Of a DNA stretch of 64,000 nucleotides, positions 54,776-64,000 are shown in pieces. A model generated the notes under the pieces. That model ran no database searches. It was not told the origin of the DNA and saw nothing but the letters and a program-made list of their open reading frames with translations. The first letter of the stretch is position 1, and each line of letters opens with the position of its first letter. The position numbers were made by a program, and so were the translations under genes. This DNA is from Pseudomonadota bacterium (GTDB lineage Bacteria > Pseudomonadota > Gammaproteobacteria > Steroidobacterales > Steroidobacteraceae), in NCBI GenBank assembly GCA_021777555.1, contig JAJYDK010000013.1, positions 1 to 64,000 of the forward strand. Direction: 5' to 3'.

Positions 54776-56128
54776 CTATTTCCCAATGCAGAAGCTGCCG
54801 AAGATCCGCCCGAGCAGGTCCTCGCTGGTGAACTCGCCGGTGATCTCGCTGAGGGCTTGTTGCGCGCCGCGCAGCTCCTCGGCGACGAGCTCGCCGGCGC
54901 GGCTGTCGTGGAGCCTTCGCTCGGCCTCCTCGACCTGGCGGCGCGCCCGCGCCAGGGCATCGAGGTGGCGCTGGCGCGCCGAGACGGTTCCTCCGTCGAG
55001 TGTCTTGAATCCCACGCAGCTCTTGAGGTGTGCCCTCAGCGTATCCATGCCCTCGCCGGTGAGGGCCGAGAGAGCGATACGGGGGGGGCCTGCCTGGGTG
55101 TCGGCCAATGGAATGCCGGCGGCCAGGTCGCATTTGTTGAGCACGAGAGTCACCGGCACATCGGGGGCCAGCTTCGGTTTCTCCTGGGCGTACGCCTGTG
55201 CCTGCGGATCCTCGGCCGCGTCGATCACGAACAGCACCCGGTCAGCGCGCCTCATCTGCTCGTGGGCACGCCGTATTCCTTCCGCCTCGACGACATCCGC
55301 GCCTTCGCGCAGACCCGCGGTATCGAGCACGTGCAGCGGCATTCCATCGATGTCGATCCGCTCCCGCACGATGTCGCGGGTCGTGCCCGGAACAGGGGTT
55401 ACGATGGCGGCGTCGTAGCCCGCGAGGCGGTTGAGCAGGCTCGACTTTCCGGCATTCGGACGACCGGCGATCACGATCGTCATGCCTTCGCGCAGGAGCC
55501 GGCCCTGGCGAGCGCTCTGCTCGATGGCGTCGAAGTGATCATGGACGATCTGGAAGCGCTCGCCCAGCTCGCGGTCGGCGAGAAAGTCGACCTCTTCCTC
55601 CGGGAAGTCGATGGCCGCCTCGACATGCGTGCGTAGGTCGATCACCGCGTCAGTGAGCCCGCGCACCATGGTGGAGAACTCGCCCTGCAGCGAGCGCATG
55701 GCGGCGCGCGCGGCCTCGCGCGAGCCCGCATCGATCAGGTCGGCGATGGCCTCGGCCTGGGCGAGGTCCAACTTGTTGTTGAGAAACGCGCGCAGGGTGA
55801 ACTCCCCGGGCTGCGCCCGGCGCGCGCCGAGCTCGATGACCCGGGCGACGAGGGCCTCGAGCACCATCTGGCCGCCATGGCCGTGCAGTTCCAACACGTG
55901 CTCGCCGGTGTAGGAGCGCGGCGCGGGAAAGAACAGCGCGAGGCCCGCATCGAGCGGCTCCTGGCGGGCATCGAGAAATCGGGCGAATCGCGCGGCGCGC
56001 GGCGGCGGCAGCTCGCCGAGCAGCACGGCGGCGATCTCGGGCACCTTGGGTCCCGAGACGCGCACGACTCCGATGCCGCCGCGTCCGGGCGGTGTTGCCG
56101 GCGCCACGATGGTTTCCACGCGCGTCAT
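54776..56128 (-). CDS. mnmE: tRNA modification GTPase MnmE (TrmE)
   Basis: A 450-residue enzyme that, with MnmG, makes 5-(carboxymethyl)aminomethyluridine at tRNA wobble positions. The N-terminal folate-binding domain begins ETIVAPATPPGRGGIGVVRVSG. The G domain shows GRPNAGKSSLLNRLAG, DTAGLREGADVVEAEGIRRA and NKCD, and the C terminus ends GSFCIGK with the catalytic Cys. ATG at 56128 is preferred to a GTG two codons earlier. It follows yidC in the conserved origin-proximal order. Confidence 0.96.
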   Translation of the reverse strand: MTRVETIVAPATPPGRGGIGVVRVSGPKVPEIAAVLLGELPPPRAARFARFLDARQEPLDAGLALFFPAPRSYTGEHVLELHGHGGQMVLEALVARVIELGARRAQPGEFTLRAFLNNKLDLAQAEAIADLIDAGSREAARAAMRSLQGEFSTMVRGLTDAVIDLRTHVEAAIDFPEEEVDFLADRELGERFQIVHDHFDAIEQSARQGRLLREGMTIVIAGRPNAGKSSLLNRLAGYDAAIVTPVPGTTRDIVRERIDIDGMPLHVLDTAGLREGADVVEAEGIRRAHEQMRRADRVLFVIDAAEDPQAQAYAQEKPKLAPDVPVTLVLNKCDLAAGIPLADTQAGPPRIALSALTGEGMDTLRAHLKSCVGFKTLDGGTVSARQRHLDALARARRQVEEAERRLHDSRAGELVAEELRGAQQALSEITGEFTSEDLLGRIFGSFCIGK

Positions 56129-56278
56129 GCACACAAGATTACCGCAGATGCCTCTGTCGCGGAGACTCGTGCGGCACGCGCCCTCGAGCGGATCAGGCGG
56201 GGACGCCGCAAGCGCGCCCCAGCAGGGTTTCCCGGGACCTCTCGTCCCTGCGGCAGTGGGGCCCGGAGGCGGCCCGGT

Positions 56279-57958
56279 TCAAGCTTTCCGCGTGGCGGCC
56301 TCGATGCGGCGGTTGATGTTCCATTGCTGCGCGATCGACAGCACGCTGTTCACCACGTAGTACAGGACGAGGCCCGAGGGGAAGAAGGCGAACAACGCCG
56401 CCATCGCGACCGGCATGACCATCATGACCTTGGCCTGGACGGGATCCGGCGGCGCGGGATTGAGCTTGTACTGGAGAAATCCGGTCACGGCCATGAGAGC
56501 CGGGAGGATGAAGAACGGGTCACGAGCCGAGAGATCGTGGATCCAGAAGGCGAACGGCGCCTGGCGCAGCTCGACGCTGTAGAGCAGCACCCAGTAGAAG
56601 GCGATGAATACCGGCAGCTGCAGGATCATGGGCAGACAGCCGGAGACCGGGTTGACCTTCTCGCGCTTGTAGATCTCGATCATCGCGCGGCTGAGCTTCT
56701 CCTTGTCGTCCTTGTACAGCTCCTGGATGTTCTTGATGCGCGGCCCCAGCGCCTTCATCTTGGCCATGGAACGGCCGCTGGCTTCCGACAGCGGGTAGAA
56801 CAGCAGCTTCAGGAGGAAGGTCACCAGAATGATGGCGACGCCCCAGTTGCCCGTCAGACGGTGCACCTGGCCGAGCAGCCAGAAGAGCGGACGGGCGAGG
56901 ATGGCGAACCAGCCGGAAATCGCGAGGTAGGTCAGGGTCGGATCGGTCTTCTCGAGCTGGGTGTGCAAGGTCGGCCCGACGTACAGGCTCTGACCCAGGG
57001 CGAGCGTCGCCCCGGGGGCGACCGTGTGGGGCGGACCAATGGCCGAAAGGGCGTACTGGCTGCCCGAGACGTGCGAGGTGAATCGATAGGCGCTGCCCTT
57101 GCGCGGGACCACGGCGCTCACGAAGTCGAGCTCCGGAACGGCGATCCAGCCGTCGGTCACATCCGCCTGGTAGTGTTGGTAGTCGGAGCTCTCCGGATCG
57201 AGCTGCACGTACTCCTTGCCATTCCACACCGCCGGTCCGTGGTAGGCGCGGCTGCTGGGTTGAAAATAGCTGGCCTTGGTGCGCGGATCGTTTCGGAACA
57301 GCTGCGCGTACTGCGAAGCCTGCCAGGCCGAGGCGCCGTGGTTCTCGATGGTGTATTCGAGGCCGATGCGGTAGGAGCCGCGCCGGAACACGAATGTCTT
57401 GGTGACGGTGACGCCGTCGCTGCTCCAGGTGAGCGGTACACGCAGTTCCTGGGCGCCGCCGAGCTGATATTCACGGTGCGGCGAGCTGTAGAGCGCGGTC
57501 TGGGTCGGATGCGGCTGGCCGGCCGGGCCGGTCAACCCCGTCTGCAGCAGGTACGCGGTCGGGGAATCGGTGTTTTCGAGCCGCACCGGTGCCGGCTTGC
57601 CCTTCTCCGCGGCGTACTTCAGCAGGTCGACCTTCGTGAGCGTGCCGCCTTCGGCGCTGATCTCGAGGTCATAGACGTCGGTGCGCACGTGGATGAGCGG
57701 TGCCGAGGAGCTCAGCGGCAGCGCATGGCCGGCCATGGGTGGCGCGGCGAGCGGGGACGGCGGGACGGAACCCGGTGCGGTCGGGGCCGGCGTGCCCGGC
57801 GTCGCCTGCTCGGGAACGCTGTTGGCCAGGCTCGGCGGCTGTGCGGGCGCGCTCACCGGGGCGGGATGCGCAGGGAACTCACCCGTCCAGGTCGTGTAGT
57901 TGACCCACAACAGGATCGCCAACGCGAGCCAGAGGTAGAGACGGAGGTTGTTACTCAT
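56279..57958 (-). CDS. yidC: Membrane protein insertase YidC
   Basis: A 559-residue inner-membrane insertase. TM1 ([20 protein letters not shown]) is followed by a Pro/Ala-rich tether, the large periplasmic beta-sandwich P1 (about 85-340) and five C-terminal helices. The core motif around [20 protein letters not shown] and [20 protein letters not shown] is intact. It inserts respiratory and other membrane proteins alone or with SecYEG. It overlaps yidD by 8 bp. Confidence 0.97.
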   Translation of the reverse strand: MSNNLRLYLWLALAILLWVNYTTWTGEFPAHPAPVSAPAQPPSLANSVPEQATPGTPAPTAPGSVPPSPLAAPPMAGHALPLSSSAPLIHVRTDVYDLEISAEGGTLTKVDLLKYAAEKGKPAPVRLENTDSPTAYLLQTGLTGPAGQPHPTQTALYSSPHREYQLGGAQELRVPLTWSSDGVTVTKTFVFRRGSYRIGLEYTIENHGASAWQASQYAQLFRNDPRTKASYFQPSSRAYHGPAVWNGKEYVQLDPESSDYQHYQADVTDGWIAVPELDFVSAVVPRKGSAYRFTSHVSGSQYALSAIGPPHTVAPGATLALGQSLYVGPTLHTQLEKTDPTLTYLAISGWFAILARPLFWLLGQVHRLTGNWGVAIILVTFLLKLLFYPLSEASGRSMAKMKALGPRIKNIQELYKDDKEKLSRAMIEIYKREKVNPVSGCLPMILQLPVFIAFYWVLLYSVELRQAPFAFWIHDLSARDPFFILPALMAVTGFLQYKLNPAPPDPVQAKVMMVMPVAMAALFAFFPSGLVLYYVVNSVLSIAQQWNINRRIEAATRKA

Positions 57959-58199
57959 GTCGATGAGGGGAGCAGGTCAGGACGCGGGACGGCGGCACGG
58001 GGTCGTATCCCCCTGGGTGCCACGGATGGCAGCGGCCGATGCGTTTGATGGCGAGCCAGCTGCCCCGCAGCACGCCGAAGCGTTCGATCGCCTCCGCGGC
58101 GTAGTGGGAGCAGGATGGGTGGAATCGGCAATTCGGGCCGAGCAGCGGACTCAAGGTCCACTGATAGACCCGGATCAGGAAGACGGCGACAGCGCGCAT
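57951..58199 (-). CDS. yidD: Membrane protein insertion efficiency factor YidD
   Basis: An 82-residue protein with the conserved core [20 protein letters not shown] and [16 protein letters not shown], including the three cysteines of the family. It lies between rnpA and yidC and overlaps both, as usual. It assists YidC-dependent insertion at the inner membrane. Confidence 0.95.
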   Translation of the reverse strand: MRAVAVFLIRVYQWTLSPLLGPNCRFHPSCSHYAAEAIERFGVLRGSWLAIKRIGRCHPWHPGGYDPVPPSRVLTCSPHRHE

Positions 58200-58558
58200 C
58201 GCTCGCTCACCTGTTTCCAGAGTGTCGCCAGGCTCTCGCGCAATTGCGCGCTCGGGGCCTGATGGGCCCGGGGCCGGGCGCCTACGACGATGTCGACGGC
58301 CGGCAGCGCATGCTGATTCAAGCGGAAGGATTCGCGGATGACGCGCCGGATGCGATTGCGCTCGACGGACGTCCGCGCGATCCGCAGCCCGACCGAAAGA
58401 CCCAGACGGGGACCGGACTTATCGTTGCTGATCACTGTCACCGCGAAGTATCCGTTGCCAAGGCGTCGACCGCGCGCATAGGCGGCGTCGAACTCCGGTT
58501 TATGTCGCAGGCGCCTCGGCGCCGGAAAGGTCAGCCGCTCTCGGGACGCGCAGGGCAT
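58175..58558 (-). CDS. rnpA: Ribonuclease P protein component
   Basis: A 127-residue basic protein that binds RNase P RNA and helps cleave tRNA 5' leaders. RNR motif: [17 protein letters not shown]. The ATG at 58558 has an AAGAG-type site; a GTG three codons upstream lacks one. It overlaps yidD by 25 bp and follows rpmH by about 100 bp. Confidence 0.94.
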   Translation of the reverse strand: MPCASRERLTFPAPRRLRHKPEFDAAYARGRRLGNGYFAVTVISNDKSGPRLGLSVGLRIARTSVERNRIRRVIRESFRLNQHALPAVDIVVGARPRAHQAPSAQLRESLATLWKQVSERCALSPSS

Positions 58559-58659
58559 GCTGGCCACTCTTTTTCGGTCGCGGGCCGCGGGCCGGCTCGT
58601 GCATGGCCCGATTCAGCCGGGCTGCCCCTGAGCTTGACCCACGAGGCAGCGTCGGTGCG

Positions 58660-58794
58660 TTACGGGATGAGCTTCTTGCGACCCTTGGCGCGGCGCCGGG
58701 ACAGCACCTTGCGGCCATTCTGGGTCGCCATGCGTGCCCGGAAGCCGTGCGTGCGCTTCCGGCGCAGCTTGCTCGGTTGATAGGTACGCTTCAT
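58660..58794 (-). CDS. rpmH: Ribosomal protein bL34
   Basis: The 44-residue protein [20 protein letters not shown] then [20 protein letters not shown] is a standard bL34, though its first residues keep the family consensus exactly. In the leftward direction a perfect TTGACA (58865-58860) lies upstream as -35, but the -10 at 17 bp is poor. It diverges from dnaA. Confidence 0.97.
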   Translation of the reverse strand: MKRTYQPSKLRRKRTHGFRARMATQNGRKVLSRRRAKGRKKLIP

Positions 58795-58967
58795 GGCGGG
58801 CTCCAGGTGGTCGGGGTTCCAGAAAAAGGGCGGCAAGGCTAAGCCGTTGACCGCCAAGGTGTCAATATTTTTATCGGGCAAAAATCTTCAGCGCGGCCGC
58901 CGATGGGTATAGACTGCGCAGCCCTTTCCATCCGAACAGTCGTCCCAGTGCGGTCGCGGAGGCACGC
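58795..58967. other. rpmH-dnaA divergent intergenic region
   Basis: The 173 bp hold the promoters of rpmH and dnaA. A short AT-rich patch (CAATATTTTTATCG, 58863-58876) is present, but I see no cluster of DnaA boxes here, in contrast to the dnaA-dnaN gap. Confidence 0.5.
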
Positions 58968-60302
58968 GTGGAAGCGTCGCTATGGGCTCGGTGCATGTGC
59001 GCATTGGAGGCCGAGCTCCCTGAGCAGCAATTCAATACCTGGGTTCGGCCGCTACAGGCGCTCGAAGGCGCCGGCGCGCTGAAGCTGCTCGCGCCTAACC
59101 GTTTCGTGGTGGAGTGGATCAACGAGAAGCTCCTGCCGCGCATCGGGGAGTTGTTGCGGGACAAGGTCACGGGCGATGTGCCGATCGTCACCGTGGAAGT
59201 GGGCTCGCGCGGTGCGCCGGCGGCGGCGCCCCAGGTCCCCGATGCCTCCCGGCGGGTACGCCGCGCTGAAGGGTTGGTCGTCGGGGCCCGGCTGAATGGT
59301 GAATTCACCTTCTCGACGTTCGTCGAGGGCAAGAGCAATCAGATGGCCCGCGCGGCGGCGGCCCAGGTGGCCGAGAATCCGGGCAAGGCGTACAACCCTC
59401 TGTTCCTGTACGGGGGCGTCGGTCTCGGCAAGACCCATCTGATGCACGCCATAGCGCATTTCGTCCGTGAGCAGAACGAGGAGGCACGGGTGGCGTATGT
59501 GCACTCGGAGCGCTTCGTGAGCGACATGGTCCGCGCGCTGCAGCACAATTCCATGAACGAGTTCAAGACGGCGTACCGCTCGCTCGATGCGCTGCTGATC
59601 GATGACATTCAGTTCTTCGCCGGCAAGGAGCGCTCGCAGGAGGAGTTCTTCCACACGTTCAATGCGCTGCTCGAAGGCCAGCACCAGGTCATCATGAGCT
59701 GCGACCGCTACCCGAAGGAGGTCGAAGGCCTGGAGGAGCGGCTGAAATCCCGCTTCGGGTGGGGCCTCACGGTGGCCATCGAGCCGCCGGAGCTCGAGAC
59801 CTGCGTCGCGATCCTCATGACCAAGTCCCGCCAGTTCGGGACTCCGGTGCCCGAGGAAGTCGCGTTCTTCATCGCCAAGCGGATTCGCTCGAACGTACGC
59901 GAGCTCGAGGGCGCGCTGCGCCGTGTGATCGCCAATGCCCGCTTCACGGGCCGTCCCATCACGTTGGAGTTCACCAAGGAGGCGCTGAAGGATCTGCTGT
60001 CCCTGCAGGCGAAGCTCGTGACCATCGAGAACATCCAGAAGACGGTCGCGGATTACTACAAGGTGCGTATCGCGGAGCTGCTCTCCAAGCGGCGCAGCCG
60101 CTCGGTGGCCCGCCCACGGCAGGTGGCGATGGCGCTCGCCAAGGAGTTGACCAGCCACAGCCTGCCGGAGATCGGGGATGCCTTCGGTGGCCGGGATCAC
60201 ACGACGGTGCTGCACGCCTGCAAGCGCATCAAGGAGCTGCGGGACACGGATGTGCGCATGAGCGAGGATTACTCGAATCTGTTGAGAACGCTGACGGCGT
60301 GA
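58968..60302 (+). CDS. dnaA: Chromosomal replication initiator DnaA
   Basis: A 444-residue initiator starting with GTG behind GGAGG. Domain I (residues 1-80) has [19 protein letters not shown] short domain II linker follows. Domain III AAA+ contains Walker [10 protein letters not shown] (149-157) and Walker [14 protein letters not shown]. Domain IV carries the DNA-binding signature [19 protein letters not shown]. It is slightly shorter than E. coli DnaA because domain II is short. Confidence 0.97.
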   Translation: MEASLWARCMCALEAELPEQQFNTWVRPLQALEGAGALKLLAPNRFVVEWINEKLLPRIGELLRDKVTGDVPIVTVEVGSRGAPAAAPQVPDASRRVRRAEGLVVGARLNGEFTFSTFVEGKSNQMARAAAAQVAENPGKAYNPLFLYGGVGLGKTHLMHAIAHFVREQNEEARVAYVHSERFVSDMVRALQHNSMNEFKTAYRSLDALLIDDIQFFAGKERSQEEFFHTFNALLEGQHQVIMSCDRYPKEVEGLEERLKSRFGWGLTVAIEPPELETCVAILMTKSRQFGTPVPEEVAFFIAKRIRSNVRELEGALRRVIANARFTGRPITLEFTKEALKDLLSLQAKLVTIENIQKTVADYYKVRIAELLSKRRSRSVARPRQVAMALAKELTSHSLPEIGDAFGGRDHTTVLHACKRIKELRDTDVRMSEDYSNLLRTLTA

Positions 60303-60309
60303 ATAAGTC

Positions 60310-60482
60310 TGTGGATTTCCTTGTGGATGTCTTTGTGGATTTCCGGTGGACGACGATGGGGATAAAGTTACGCACAGGCCACCCACAGTTCTTGCGCAGG
60401 TGATCCCGGGGAATCGAGGCGGTCCGGCAACGCTCAAGTCTCTGATTGGATGACGGAAGATTCCTTGTCACCGTCATCCACA
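60310..60482. other. DnaA-box cluster between dnaA and dnaN (candidate origin or regulatory region)
   Basis: Three boxes TGTGGATTT, TGTGGATGT and TGTGGATTT start at 60310, 60322 and 60334, an exact 12-bp period. TGGGGATAA (60357) and the inverted TCATCCACA (60474) match the TTATCCACA consensus at 8 of 9 positions, and TTACGCACA (60368) at 7. An AT-rich stretch follows before dnaN (60490-60530). This combination is what an origin or a DnaA-controlled dnaN promoter would show. Confidence 0.6.
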
Positions 60483-60496
60483 GGACCAATCATCAC

Positions 60497-60502
60497 TACA
60501 AT
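60497..60502 (+). promoter_or_regulatory. Probable -10 of dnaN
   Basis: TACAAT (5 of 6) lies 38 bp before the dnaN ATG and just after the last DnaA box, so DnaA could affect this promoter. The -35 is not clear. Confidence 0.35.
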
Positions 60503-60539
60503 CTGAATTCTTAAATCTCAAGAACAGAAGACAAGACCT

Positions 60540-61634
60540 ATGAAGCTGACGGCGAAGCGCGAGGATCTTCTTGCCCCCCTGCAGAGCGTGATCGGTGTGG
60601 TCGAGCGACGTCAGACCATGCCGGTGCTGGCCAATGTGCTGCTCTCGGCGCGCGACAAGCGCCTCAGCATGACGGGCACGGATCTGGAGGTGGAGCTGGT
60701 TGCGGCCACCCAGGTGCACGTGGAAATGCCGGGGGATGTGACCGTCCCGGGACGCAAGTTCCTGGATATCCTGCGGGCTCTGCCAGGCGGGGTGGACATC
60801 GCTCTGTCCACCGAGGGTGAGCGCGTCACCGTGCGCGCCGGGCGCAGCCGGTTCACGCTCTCGACATTGCCGGCGTCGGAGTTTCCCGTGCTCGAGGAGA
60901 TTCATGCGCAGCAGACTTTGACGCTGCCCCAGGGCGAATTCCGGCGCGTGATCGACAAGACCCACTTTTCGATGGCGCAGCAGGATGTGCGGTATTACCT
61001 GAACGGCCTGCTGCTCGAGACCGAGGGGAATATCCTGCGTGCGGTGGCGACCGATGGACATCGGCTGGCGCTGTGCGAGATGACCCTGGAAGAGCCCTCG
61101 CGGACCGGACAGGTCATCGTGCCGCGTAAGGCGGTCCTCGAGCTGCAGCGGATCTTGGGGACGGAAGGGAATATCGAGCTGGCGATCGGCACGAATCACG
61201 TTCGAGCCCAGATCGGCGAAATTCGATTCACTTCGAAGCTGATCGATGGTCGTTTCCCGGAGTATGGGCGCGTCATTCCGGATAATCCGCCCAAGGTCGC
61301 GCAGGCGGACCGGGAGCTGCTCCGGCAGGCGCTTCAGAGGACGGCCATTCTGTCCAATGAGAAATACCGGGGTATCCGAGTCGCGGTCAAGCCGGACATG
61401 CTGACGTTGCAGGCGCACAACCCGGAGCACGAGGAAGCCGAAGACCAGATCGAGGTGAGCTACGCGGGCGATGAGATGGAGATTGGCTTCAACGTGAGCT
61501 ACCTGCTCGATGCGTTGAGCGCCATCGAGACAGACCAGGTGGAGCTGGCGTTGACCGACTCCAACAGCAGCTGCCTGATCCGCGCGCCAGGCCTCACGCA
61601 GGCACGGTACGTGGTCATGCCCATGCGTCTATAG
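60540..61634 (+). CDS. dnaN: DNA polymerase III beta subunit (sliding clamp)
   Basis: A 364-residue clamp, three repeated domains forming half of the ring. The N terminus MKLTAKREDLLAPLQSVIGV and C terminus MPMRL, which lines the partner-binding pocket, match the family. It tethers polymerase and repair proteins to DNA. Order dnaA-dnaN-recF-gyrB is the ancestral one. Confidence 0.97.
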   Translation: MKLTAKREDLLAPLQSVIGVVERRQTMPVLANVLLSARDKRLSMTGTDLEVELVAATQVHVEMPGDVTVPGRKFLDILRALPGGVDIALSTEGERVTVRAGRSRFTLSTLPASEFPVLEEIHAQQTLTLPQGEFRRVIDKTHFSMAQQDVRYYLNGLLLETEGNILRAVATDGHRLALCEMTLEEPSRTGQVIVPRKAVLELQRILGTEGNIELAIGTNHVRAQIGEIRFTSKLIDGRFPEYGRVIPDNPPKVAQADRELLRQALQRTAILSNEKYRGIRVAVKPDMLTLQAHNPEHEEAEDQIEVSYAGDEMEIGFNVSYLLDALSAIETDQVELALTDSNSSCLIRAPGLTQARYVVMPMRL

Positions 61635-61689
61635 CGGGAATGCGCCAGTCCCGCAGGATGGTCCGGTTCCGGGGTGGCTGGCGCTCCGG

Positions 61690-64000
<2,311 letters not shown>

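Noticed and set aside
58795-58967. rpmH-dnaA gap as the origin, as in Pseudomonas
   Set aside because: Only one short AT-rich patch and no set of DnaA boxes are seen, while the dnaA-dnaN gap has at least five box-like matches. The gap may still contribute to the origin.

Overview
The window is GC-rich, chromosomal and densely coded, with short intergenic gaps. It has no rRNA, tRNA, insertion sequence or CRISPR array that I can see. It reads as a gammaproteobacterium of the Xanthomonadales/Nevskiales/Steroidobacter kind. Supporting this are engB next to cytochrome c4 and dsbA, the dapF-DUF484-xerC-hslVU run, an AlgZ/AlgR-like pair, TamA/TamB, an N-acylornithine type ArgF, and a replication-origin block in the order yidC-yidD-rnpA-rpmH / dnaA-dnaN-recF-gyrB. 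The genus cannot be fixed from the sequence alone.

Layout. 1-1.4 kb: gabT and the first codons of gabD (GABA catabolism). 1.4-1.9 kb: a gap with three hairpins and a rho-independent terminator, probably a small RNA. 1.9-5.0 kb: engB, diverging from cytochrome c4 and two tandem DsbA-type oxidoreductases. 5.1-11.4 kb: leftward hslU, hslV, xerC, DUF484, dapF and an algR/algZ-like two-component pair. 11.6-14.2 kb: mmsA facing away from a LysR regulator. 14.4-17.4 kb: a Rieske oxygenase with a membrane partner, a 35-residue basic protein and an exported HD-domain protein. 17.4-25.6 kb: one arginine biosynthesis operon, argR-argG-(P-loop gene)-argC-argD-argF'-argB-argH. 25.7-32.6 kb: tamA-tamB-pncB. 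32.7-36.8 kb: NRDE protein, nudC, an FlhC-like regulator, an unknown gene and isoaspartyl peptidase. 36.9-42 kb: pyruvate carboxylase and an MFS transporter. 42-49.3 kb: a flippase-like membrane protein, a sulfotransferase, a GH144-like glucanase and a TonB-dependent receptor. 49.4-54.7 kb: an IclR-controlled catabolic island (cytochrome c, aldehyde dehydrogenase, FMN hydroxy-acid dehydrogenase, a gutted SDR gene, a diketo-acid hydrolase). 54.8-64 kb: the origin region, including a DnaA-box cluster between dnaA and dnaN and two parS-like sites inside recF.

Most notable. (1) The arginine operon encodes an ArgF' with Ala at the position that separates acetyl- from succinyl-ornithine specificity. 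It contains no glutamate N-acyltransferase, but carries an unexplained P-loop gene between argG and argC, translationally coupled to both. Its P-loop half distantly resembles DUF1611 proteins, one of which (DgcN) is a glutamate N-acetyltransferase. (2) Three copies of a TATCGnTnAnCnATA operator link iclR, the TonB receptor and the aldehyde dehydrogenase. (3) An SDR gene reduced in frame to 46 codons lies between two intact genes of what looks like a non-phosphorylating deoxysugar-acid pathway. (4) A structured, terminator-ended element with a C/U-rich loop lies beside engB, the neighbourhood of Spot 42/ErsA small RNAs in other gammaproteobacteria. (5) DnaA-box-like repeats sit at an exact 12-bp period between dnaA and dnaN.
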